DNA of 27,447 bases, taken from positions 1-27,447 of IMG/VR virus record IMGVR_UViG_3300049216_000592. One strand, given 5' to 3'. This document shows positions 1-6,138 of the stretch, piece after piece. The notes below the pieces were generated by a model. That model worked only from the letters and a program-made list of their open reading frames with translations. It was not told where the DNA came from and searched no databases. Positions within the stretch are counted from its first letter, which is position 1, and each line of letters begins with the position of its first letter. Both the position numbers and the translations under genes were made by a program. This DNA comes from a virus.

Positions 1-1308
1 ATGGTCTCGTTCAGTGCGGGGCAAGATGCCGCGCGCCTGCTTCTTGAAGGATCTCAGCGTTTCACTTGCCTTGCCGGCGGGACACGTTCAGGAAAAACAT
101 TTCTCATCGTCCGCGCGATCGTTGCAAGGGCGATCAAAGCCAAACATTCGCGCCATGCGATCTTGCGGTTTCACGCCAATGCGGCGCGCGCGTCCATCGC
201 GCTCGATACGCTGCCGAACGTGATGCGGCTTTGCTTTCCGAGGACAAAGCTCAAGGAACATCGTCAGGATGGATATTTCGAACTATCGAATGGCGCGCGC
301 ATCTGGATCGGCGGTCTCGACGATAAAGAACGCGTCGAAAAAATTCTCGGGCTGGAATATGTCACCGTCTTTTTGAACGAGGCCTCGCAGATTCCCTATT
401 CGTCCGCGCTGATCGCCTTTACGCGATTGGCGCAGGTCGTGCCCAATCTTCATCAATGCGGCTTCGTCGATTTGAATCCGGTCGGCAAAACCCATTGGAC
501 GAATCTGCTCTTCGGCGAGAAGCGCGAGCCTGTATCGCAGAGGCCGTTGAGCGACCCTGAAAACTACAAGCGCGCCTTTTTGAATCCGCCGGACAATGCC
601 GCGCATCTTTCGAAGGATTTTCTCGCGAGCCTCGCCAATCTACCGGAAAAACAGCGCAAGCGTTTCTATGAAGGTGTCTATGTGGACGATGTCGATGCGG
701 CCTTGTGGACTTATGAGATCATCGACGCTGCGCGCTGCGCGTTGGAGCATATCCCGGAGGACGAACGCGCCGCTGTGGTGGTCGCGCTCGATCCTTCGGG
801 CGCCGCCGGGCGCGACGATCTCGGCGCCGATGAAATCGGCATTGTCGTCGCGGCGCGCGGCCAAAATGGCGAGTGCTATATTTTGGCCGATCGCTCGTGC
901 CGAGAAGCACCCGCGGCCTGGGGCCGCCGCGCGGTTGTCGCCTATCATGAATTCAAGGCCGATTGCATCGTCGCTGAATCGAATTTTGGCGGCGAGATGG
1001 TGCGCGCGACGATCCATGCGGCCGATCCCAACGTGCCCGTTCATCTTGTCACGGCTAGCCGTGGCAAGGCTGTGCGCGCGGAGCCGATCTCGGTAAGGTA
1101 TGCGCAAGGCCAGGTCCATCACGCGGGCCGTTTCGAAAAGCTCGAAGATCAACTCTGCGCATTCTCCGCTGCCGGTTACGGCGGCACGGGCAGCCCCGAT
1201 CATGCCGATGCTGCGATCTGGGCTTTGACGCATTTGTTTGGACACGACGATGGCACCGCCATCATCGAATTCTACAGGCGCGTAGCGCAGGACCAAGGGC
1301 AATCATGA
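1..1308 (+). CDS. phage terminase large subunit (TerL)
   Basis: This is the ATP-driven DNA-packaging motor and nuclease that cuts concatemeric phage DNA and pumps it through the portal. A Walker A motif GGTRSGKT lies at residues 26-33. A Walker B-like strand VTVFLNEAS (121-129) carries the likely catalytic Glu127, with Asn rather than the usual Asp before it. The C-terminal RNase H-like nuclease half shows acidic residues in ALDPSG (Asp264), VAESN (Glu326) and SPDHADA (Asp400/Asp403). The 435 aa length is normal for the family. The window begins on the ATG, so the start and any upstream small terminase cannot be judged. The stop codon lies inside a perfect hairpin (1302-1326). The portal gene follows only after about 650 bases of cargo. 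The family assignment is firm. Confidence 0.95.
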   Translation: MVSFSAGQDAARLLLEGSQRFTCLAGGTRSGKTFLIVRAIVARAIKAKHSRHAILRFHANAARASIALDTLPNVMRLCFPRTKLKEHRQDGYFELSNGARIWIGGLDDKERVEKILGLEYVTVFLNEASQIPYSSALIAFTRLAQVVPNLHQCGFVDLNPVGKTHWTNLLFGEKREPVSQRPLSDPENYKRAFLNPPDNAAHLSKDFLASLANLPEKQRKRFYEGVYVDDVDAALWTYEIIDAARCALEHIPEDERAAVVVALDPSGAAGRDDLGADEIGIVVAARGQNGECYILADRSCREAPAAWGRRAVVAYHEFKADCIVAESNFGGEMVRATIHAADPNVPVHLVTASRGKAVRAEPISVRYAQGQVHHAGRFEKLEDQLCAFSAAGYGGTGSPDHADAAIWALTHLFGHDDGTAIIEFYRRVAQDQGQS

Positions 1309-1326
1309 CGCGACACGCGTCATGAT
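1302..1326. repeat. perfect 11-bp hairpin over the terL stop codon
   Basis: The arms ATCATGACGCG (1302-1312) and CGCGTCATGAT (1316-1326) are exact reverse complements around a 3-base loop. The TGA stop of the terminase (1306-1308) is inside the left arm. No T-tract follows, so a classical intrinsic terminator is unlikely. It marks the left edge of a low-GC cargo segment. Confidence 0.8.
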
Positions 1327-1486
1327 GTCTTTGGCCACACGTCCTATACAGTCCCGACAGGCACCCGTGGCAGAGGTAATTCACGATTGATCATAGATAG
1401 TGCCTTAGGCTCTGTGTATTATACAAATACACATTACAAAAGCTTTTATCATGTGACGACGCTACCTCCTAAGAAGTGAATACGCC
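1309..1486. other. AT-richer non-coding stretch upstream of the barstar-like gene
   Basis: No open reading frame of note lies here. Composition drops in GC relative to the flanking phage genes. It contains a short inverted repeat at 1413-1433 around TATTAT/TATACA-like hexamers, a plausible place for a promoter of the downstream cargo gene. I could not pair a convincing -35 and -10 at normal spacing. Confidence 0.4.
1413..1433. promoter_or_regulatory. inverted repeat, possible operator/promoter of cargo gene
   Basis: TGTGTATT (1413-1420) and AATACACA (1426-1433) are perfect 8-bp inverted arms separated by 5 bases. The element is AT-rich, contains TATTAT, and lies about 55 bases upstream of the barstar-like ATG. 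Dyad symmetry of this size can be a dimeric repressor site, but this is inference from position only. Confidence 0.3.
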
Positions 1487-1793
1487 ATGCGAATAATAGA
1501 ACTCGATGCGGAAAACTGGGAAACAGCTATAGATTTTTATAAAGCACTTTTGCCGGCCTTGGGCGCGCCGGAATGGCATGGTTATAGTCCGGACGCCCTG
1601 ATCGACTCAATGTCTGGGGTGGTATGAATGCGATCAATCAGCCCTACAAGATCGTCGTGCGTAATATCGGAAATTCACCAGCGACGTAGCCGGTCATGTT
1701 AAGCTTGCCAAAGAGGCTTTGGCCGAAGGCAGAGCTTACTTCCGTGCTCATAAAGACTGTGACATTATCGTGGACTTCGAAGTCTTCGAATAA
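1487..1793 (+). pseudogene. barstar-like (ribonuclease inhibitor family) gene with two frameshifts
   Basis: Three successive reading frames join into one barstar-like protein of about 102 residues. Frame 1 (ATG 1487 to TGA 1625-1627) gives a start MRIIELDAENW and the segment EWHGYSPDALIDSM, which resembles the helix of barstar-family proteins that contacts the RNase active site. Frame 2 (from about 1620) gives MNAINQPYKIVVRNIG and stops at TAG near 1685. Frame 3 (from about 1682) gives DVAGHVKLAKEALAEGRA and ends in DIIVDFEVFE at TAA 1791-1793. Each frame change equals loss of one base, near the G-run at 1616-1619 and near 1680-1684. Restoring both gives 309 bases, a normal length for the family. 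Barstar-type proteins block barnase-like RNases. The gene is most likely dead unless the frameshifts are sequencing errors. Confidence 0.75.
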
Positions 1794-1813
1794 CATATCT
1801 CAGCGAGATATGT
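1793..1813. repeat. perfect 9-bp hairpin just after the barstar-like stop
   Basis: ACATATCTC (1793-1801) and GAGATATGT (1805-1813) are exact inverted arms around the loop AGC. The hairpin begins on the last base of the stop codon. There is no T-tract. It may protect a transcript 3' end, terminate weakly, or mark the right edge of the cargo insert. Confidence 0.7.
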
Positions 1814-1957
1814 GAAATGCGCTTGGCCTCGCTTCGCGAGCCGATCAGCGCCGCTGCCGATGCGCGGCCGTCAGTCAATTCTTTTCATGCGAAGCGCAGG
1901 ATCATCGTTGGGTGAATCCGCGCAGCTCTTAAACAAGATCAAAGAGAGACATCATTC

Positions 1958-3343
1958 ATGACTGACCGCGCGGCTGGGCAGAGAAGCTGGACGCTTTCTC
2001 CGACCGATCTTTATGTGAGCTATGGCTCCTCGGGGCAAGGCGCCGACTGGTTCGGACCGCTCGAACCGATGAAACCGCTGGCGCCGCCGGAGGTTGCGGG
2101 CCGTCAATGGGATTATCCCGCGGGCTATAATCTCACAACGGTCTCGCGGCCTTACGAGCCTGTCTCGTTCAACATGCTGCGCGGTCTTGCCGATAGCTAC
2201 GATCTTCTGCGTCTCGTGATCGAGACGCGCAAGGATCAAGTCGCAAGGCTCGACTGGACCATCAGGAAACGTGACAAGAAGACCTATCGAAGCCTCGATG
2301 CGGATCGTGTCGCAAGTATCACGCGCTTCTTGCGGCGTCCTGACGGGCAGCATGGATTTACCGATTGGCTACGGCTGATCCTGGAGGATCTCTTTGTCAT
2401 CGACGCGCCGGCACTTTACATGCAGCGCGATCGCGGCGGGCAGTTAAAAGCTCTGTTGCCGCTCGATGGGGCCACGATCAAGCCCGTCATCGACGATTGG
2501 GGCCGCGCGCCGCAACCATATACGGATGGCGGCCACGTCATCTATCCCGTCGCCTATCAGCAGATTTTGAAAGGCTATCCCGCTGTCGATTATACAACAA
2601 TAGACATCATCTACAGGCCACGCAATATCAGGACCAATCGCGTCTATGGCTTTGGCCCTGTCGAGCAGACCATCACCACAGTCAACATCGCACTGCGGCG
2701 CCAGATTTTTCTGCTCGATTATTTCACTGAAGGAAATATCCCAGATAGCCTGATCGGTGTGCCGGAGAATTGGACGCCAGATCAGATCGCGACCTACCAG
2801 AAATATTGGGACGCCTATTTCGATGGCGATCTTGGCCGCCGCCGCAAAGCCAAATTCGTGCCGGGCGGAGTTGCCAAAACCTTTCTGCAAACCAAAGAGC
2901 CGTCGCTCACGGGGCCATTCGACGAATGGCTCGCGCGTGTGATTTGTTTTGCGTTCTCGATCTCGCCGCAAGGCCTTGTGCAGCAAAACAACCGTGCGAC
3001 GGCGGAAACGCAAAAGGAGCTCGCCGAGGAAGAAGGCCTGTTGCCTGTGCTCGGCTGGGTGAAGAGCCTCATCGACGATGTGCTGATCAATGAATTCGAT
3101 GCGCCCGATCTCGAATTTGCCTGGCAGTCCGACCCGGAACTCGACCCGGCTGTACAGGAAACGATCCTGACCGGCTATACGGCCAATGGCATTTTGACGA
3201 TCAACGAGGCCCGCGCGATCCTCGGCCATGCGCCTCTGACGGAGCCTGCCGCCGATACGCCGATGGCGCTGACGGGGACGGGGTATGTGGCGCTGGGGCA
3301 GGCTGCGGCGCCAGTAAAGGGCAGGGCTGACGCGGCGGACTAA
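1958..3343 (+). CDS. phage portal protein
   Basis: The portal forms the dodecameric ring at one head vertex through which DNA is packaged and to which the tail connects. The 461 aa protein has the usual portal layout: an N-terminal region with SYDLLRLVIETRKDQVARLDW, a central segment with VYGFGPVEQTITTVNIALRR (the common YGxSPvE-type motif followed by a long helix), and a C-terminal segment with NRATAETQKELAEEEGL and NGILTINEARAILGHAPL, typical of the HK97/SPP1-like portal superfamily. The start is ATG 1958, preceded by AAAGAGAGACATCATTC, which has a weak purine-rich ribosome site. It is followed by the toxin-like gene rather than directly by the protease, an unusual insertion in the head operon. 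Confidence 0.92.
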   Translation: MTDRAAGQRSWTLSPTDLYVSYGSSGQGADWFGPLEPMKPLAPPEVAGRQWDYPAGYNLTTVSRPYEPVSFNMLRGLADSYDLLRLVIETRKDQVARLDWTIRKRDKKTYRSLDADRVASITRFLRRPDGQHGFTDWLRLILEDLFVIDAPALYMQRDRGGQLKALLPLDGATIKPVIDDWGRAPQPYTDGGHVIYPVAYQQILKGYPAVDYTTIDIIYRPRNIRTNRVYGFGPVEQTITTVNIALRRQIFLLDYFTEGNIPDSLIGVPENWTPDQIATYQKYWDAYFDGDLGRRRKAKFVPGGVAKTFLQTKEPSLTGPFDEWLARVICFAFSISPQGLVQQNNRATAETQKELAEEEGLLPVLGWVKSLIDDVLINEFDAPDLEFAWQSDPELDPAVQETILTGYTANGILTINEARAILGHAPLTEPAADTPMALTGTGYVALGQAAAPVKGRADAAD

Positions 3344-3366
3344 ACAACTAACCGCTTTCAGCCCAC

Positions 3367-3400
3367 CCGAAATCTGTCTCTTCCACCTTTCGGAATTTTT
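3367..3400 (+). terminator. weak terminator-like hairpin after the portal gene
   Basis: CCGAAA (3367-3372) and TTTCGG (3388-3393) can pair around a 15-base loop, followed by AATTTTT. The stem is short and the loop long, so at best this is a weak or partial terminator. It directly precedes the toxin-like gene, whose ATG at 3403 has no clear ribosome site. Confidence 0.3.
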
Positions 3401-3402
3401 AA

Positions 3403-4527
3403 ATGCAATCTTCCGTCCTTCTCGGGGCGGCGGAGCGTGTTCGCACGCTTGCCGTTCATCGCGGAGCTATTTGGATCTGGCCGGGCATTGCGCTGACCTA
3501 TCGCTGCGGCACAGAGGTCGTGCCTGTTTCAAGTGAGGTCATCGGCTTTTGGATCACCAGGCTGCATGGGCCGGAAGCACTTTATAAGGAAATTTCCTCA
3601 GCGGTGTCCTCCGCTGCTTGCCTTCTCAAGGCTGGCGATGAGATCGGAGCGCAGGGGGCGCTCGATAGGCTGCGGTTGACGGTCTTATCGGCGGATGGCG
3701 TCGCGCTCATGCGTGCTCTTTCAGACGAGCTCGGCATTGAGGCTTTAGATCTGCAAGTGCGAGCTGGGCCTCGGACATGGAATGCACGGGAGATCGCTCT
3801 ACATTGCTCGCTTATTAAAGAGCATGCCGAAGCGGCACGCATCTTGGCGAAGGGCGGGGCAGGCCCTTGGGATGAGGCCAAACATCCGCGTTGGCCGCCC
3901 GGCGCGCCGGAGAGTCAGGGCGGGCGCTTTGCACCTGGCGCAGAATCAGGCGGTTCTTCGACGAAGCCGCCGGATGCGGCTGAACTGCTACAGACGGGGC
4001 GGTCTATTGGGCGGCTTCCAGGGCCGCCCAATAGACCGAATGCGAAGCCACTGGGCCGTTTTGCTTACGCGGCCGTGAAAGAGATATCGAGGTGGGCGCA
4101 GGCAGCACTTGAACTTGGTGAAGAACGTCTGGTCCATAATCTCATTCTTATAGTAGAGGCAATTCAATGGCTGAATGGGAAACCTGACAATTACAGCGAT
4201 GAAATAAAAGCGTCTTTGGATGAACCGAAGACGTTAAAAGAGCTTCAAGACGCGGTTGACGATCCAAAGCCCGGCTATCAGGTCCATCACATCGTTGAGC
4301 AGACCGCAGCAGAAAACGATGGCTTCTCGAGAACTGAAATTGATGCGCGAAACAATCTTGTTAGAATTCCAGCGATGAAGCACCGTGAAATCAGCGGCTG
4401 GTATCAGACCGGGAATAAAGACTTTAGCGGTCTGTCGCCGCGCGAATATCTTCGCGGTAAAGATTTGAATGAGCGTTACAAAGCAGGCATTCAGGCTCTC
4501 GTCAAATTTGGAGTTCTTAAGCCATGA
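3403..4527 (+). CDS. phage-borne polymorphic toxin-like protein, HNH/ENDO VII-type C-terminal nuclease tip
   Basis: I do not recognise the N-terminal region (1-150). It is mostly helical and may be a virion-associated domain, judging by its place between portal and protease. A linker WDEAKHPRWPPGAPESQGGR (156-175), of the proline/glycine type that precedes swapped domains in alphaproteobacterial phage proteins, leads to a helical stretch (215-285). The C-terminal domain follows: GYQVHHIVEQ (291-300; His295-His296), NNLVRIPAMKHREISGWYQ (317-335; Asn317/318, His327) and PREYLRG. The HH...N...H order fits the beta-beta-alpha-metal nuclease fold of AHH/GHH-type toxins in polymorphic toxin systems. 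The DNA for the tip is lower in GC than that for the N-terminal region, and a perfect 16-bp inverted repeat (4000-4038) lies between them. The stop overlaps the next ATG by 4 bases. Nuclease activity is inferred, not shown. Confidence 0.7.
   Translation: MQSSVLLGAAERVRTLAVHRGAIWIWPGIALTYRCGTEVVPVSSEVIGFWITRLHGPEALYKEISSAVSSAACLLKAGDEIGAQGALDRLRLTVLSADGVALMRALSDELGIEALDLQVRAGPRTWNAREIALHCSLIKEHAEAARILAKGGAGPWDEAKHPRWPPGAPESQGGRFAPGAESGGSSTKPPDAAELLQTGRSIGRLPGPPNRPNAKPLGRFAYAAVKEISRWAQAALELGEERLVHNLILIVEAIQWLNGKPDNYSDEIKASLDEPKTLKELQDAVDDPKPGYQVHHIVEQTAAENDGFSRTEIDARNNLVRIPAMKHREISGWYQTGNKDFSGLSPREYLRGKDLNERYKAGIQALVKFGVLKP
4000..4038. repeat. perfect 16-bp inverted repeat at the toxin domain junction
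   Basis: CGGTCTATTGGGCGGC (4000-4015) and GCCGCCCAATAGACCG (4023-4038) are exact reverse complements separated by 7 bases (TTCCAGG). The element is inside the coding frame, specifying residues 200-212 of the toxin-like protein, between the linker and the nuclease tip. Base composition drops in GC just downstream. It may be a recombination scar or site, or an mRNA hairpin. Confidence 0.85.
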
Positions 4528-4892
4528 AACTCAGGCTTGCGGATATGTCGAACGAGGCACTTGTTCAGCGTTTTACCGAAATTTGCCTTGAGGAAGATCA
4601 AGCATTGTTTGCCGATAAAATTTCAAAATTCAATAAACTTTTCAAGCAACAAGTAGAAGTCGAGGCGGAACTGGAGAGCCGAGGCGTTGAGGCGCGTTTG
4701 TGCCTGTTAAAACTCTACGAACATCCAAACATGCAGGTAAAGTTGCAAGCAGCGCGGGAGACCTTGGCTGTCGCTCCGAAGGAAGCTCGCCAGATGATCG
4801 AATCTATCGCTAAAAGCCGTTGGATGCCGCAAGCGGGCGATGCCGGTATGTGTCTTTGGGCTTTAGACGAAGGTATATTTAAGCCGACGTGA
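4524..4892 (+). CDS. DUF2019-like protein, candidate immunity protein
   Basis: The 122 aa protein looks like the DUF2019 family: an N-terminal MSNEALVQRFTEICLEEDQ helix, a central YEHPNMQVKLQAARETLAVAP segment like a HEAT-type helical repeat, and a C-terminal SRWMPQAGDAGMCLWALDEG ending. Its ATG (4524) overlaps the stop of the upstream nuclease-like gene as ATGA, so the two are translationally coupled. That arrangement is usual for a toxin followed by its immunity protein. Like the toxin tip it is lower in GC than the flanking head genes. A strong terminator follows at 4977. The family call is from recalled sequence features; the immunity role is inferred from position and coupling. Confidence 0.72.
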   Translation: MKLRLADMSNEALVQRFTEICLEEDQALFADKISKFNKLFKQQVEVEAELESRGVEARLCLLKLYEHPNMQVKLQAARETLAVAPKEARQMIESIAKSRWMPQAGDAGMCLWALDEGIFKPT

Positions 4893-4976
4893 TTTCCTTT
4901 GAGCACTTGCCTGTGAAGCCAAGGCTCATTCGGTTTACTTCGCTGTCTCTCTACGACTTTTCTTCCACCGCCAAGC

Positions 4977-4997
4977 GCCGCCGCTTCGGCGGTTTTT
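4977..4997 (+). terminator. intrinsic terminator after the toxin/immunity pair
   Basis: CCGCCG (4977-4982) pairs with CGGCGG (4986-4991) around a 3-base loop, followed immediately by six T. This is a textbook rho-independent terminator. It would end transcripts of the portal/toxin/immunity segment before the protease gene unless antitermination acts. Confidence 0.85.
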
Positions 4998-5030
4998 TGT
5001 GCGCAAAATTCAAACACCACAGGAGCCTTC

Positions 5031-5927
5031 ATGCCTCAATTGAGCATGTTCATACCCATCACCAAGGTCGATGCGACGCAGCGCCTTGTCTATGGTCTTG
5101 CGACCGCCGAGATCGTCGATCGCAGCGGCGAGATTTGCGACTATGACTCGACCAAACCCTATTACGAAGACTGGTCGAACGGCATCGCGCAATCCACCGG
5201 TGGTAAGTCGCTCGGCAATCTGCGCGCCATGCATGGCACAGTGGCCGCGGGCAAGGTGACGGCGCTCACCTTCAACGACGACGATAAGCAGATCGAGATT
5301 TGCGCCAAGGTCGTCGATGACGACGAGTGGCATAAGGTGCAGGAAGGCGTCTACACCGGCTTTTCGCAAGGTGGCGCCTATATCCGGCGCTGGACGGATG
5401 AAGATGGGCTGACACGCTATACGGCGGCGCCAAGCGAAATCTCTCTTGTCGATCTGCCATGCCTTGCGCAAGCCCGTTTCGAGATGATCAAGCAGGACGG
5501 TACGCAGGAATGGCGGGGCTTTGCCAAGCCCGACGCGCAGCGGAGCTTGCCAGAGATCGCAAAGCTCGGCGCGCGCAATAGCGAGGCCGACCTCACGCGT
5601 ATCCAGGCCATGCACGATACGTCGGTGGAGCTTGGCGCGTCCTGCGGCGGCGATCCCATGAAAATCGCGCATGCCGGGCACGATGCGCTTGAAAAAAAGT
5701 TCGATGCTTTATCTGCCATGCTCGCCGATGTTTTGTTGCGGGTGAAGAAGATCGAGGAGCAGCCAATGCCGCTTCCGCTCTCGGGCCGGACGCGCGCGGT
5801 GTCTAAACAGGAAGATGGCGGTTTCGATACCGGCGAAAACGGAGCGATCGAAAAGCTGCTCGCCGATCCGCAGGCTCTATCGCTCCTGGCGATCAAGCTC
5901 GCGCAACGCCGGGGGAGCGTACGCTAG
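5031..5927 (+). CDS. prohead protease (capsid maturation protease), possibly with a scaffold-like C-terminus
   Basis: This protein probably cleaves the major capsid protein and scaffold during head maturation. The N-terminal half fits HK97-type/XkdF-like prohead proteases: YGLATAEIVDRSGEICDY (21-38), GNLRAMHG with His68, YTGFSQGGAYIRRW with Ser112, and APSEISLVDLPC with Glu136. His-Ser-Glu at this spacing is the likely catalytic set by analogy with HK97. The C-terminal part (about 215-255) is a charged helix, HDALEKKFDALSAMLADVLL, that may form a coiled coil serving as scaffold; no separate scaffold gene is seen. The start ATG at 5031 has an AGGAG site at good spacing. It lies between two terminators and upstream of the capsid gene, the normal order. 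Confidence 0.85.
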   Translation: MPQLSMFIPITKVDATQRLVYGLATAEIVDRSGEICDYDSTKPYYEDWSNGIAQSTGGKSLGNLRAMHGTVAAGKVTALTFNDDDKQIEICAKVVDDDEWHKVQEGVYTGFSQGGAYIRRWTDEDGLTRYTAAPSEISLVDLPCLAQARFEMIKQDGTQEWRGFAKPDAQRSLPEIAKLGARNSEADLTRIQAMHDTSVELGASCGGDPMKIAHAGHDALEKKFDALSAMLADVLLRVKKIEEQPMPLPLSGRTRAVSKQEDGGFDTGENGAIEKLLADPQALSLLAIKLAQRRGSVR

Positions 5928-5942
5928 GTCAGAACTCAAGCT

Positions 5943-6025
5943 GTCATTGCGATAAGTGGAGCGACGAAGCAATCCAGTCCAATAAAGTCGGTTGCTCTGG
6001 ATTGCTTCGCTTTGCTCGCAATGAC
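5943..6025. repeat. host-type palindromic repeat (REP/RPE-like)
   Basis: The left arm at 5943-5977 begins GTCATTGCGA and ends GAAGCAATCCAG. The right arm at 5997-6025 begins CTGGATTGCTTCGC and ends GCAATGAC. The arms are imperfect reverse complements, with an insertion in the left arm. Repeats with this core (GTCATTGCGAGCGAAGCGAAG-like) are scattered between genes in many Rhizobiales chromosomes, so this looks like a host element that entered the prophage, between the protease and capsid genes. Confidence 0.75.
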
Positions 6026-6080
6026 GCTCCTCAAATCGCATGGCGATTAAATCCTCATTCTAAAACAGACCCAAAAGCCT

Positions 6081-6110
6081 GCGGCTGAATATGTGTTCAG
6101 CCGCTTTTTT
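6081..6110 (+). terminator. strong intrinsic terminator upstream of the capsid gene
   Basis: GCGGCTGAA (6081-6089) pairs perfectly with TTCAGCCGC (6096-6104) around a 6-base loop and is followed by six T. It lies 28 bases before the chosen capsid start. The capsid gene must then be expressed by readthrough, antitermination or its own promoter; I could not identify a promoter in the remaining space. Confidence 0.88.
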
Positions 6111-6138
6111 ATGCCCGAAGAGCCATCAGGAGCAAGAA

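Noticed and set aside
2444-3229. 261-residue open frame on the minus strand across the portal gene
   Set aside because: The portal frame carries recognisable conserved motifs; the antisense product has none.
6091-6138. Earlier in-frame ATG for the capsid protein
   Set aside because: It lies in the loop of the 6081-6110 terminator and has no ribosome site, while ATG 6139 has AGGAG at good spacing.
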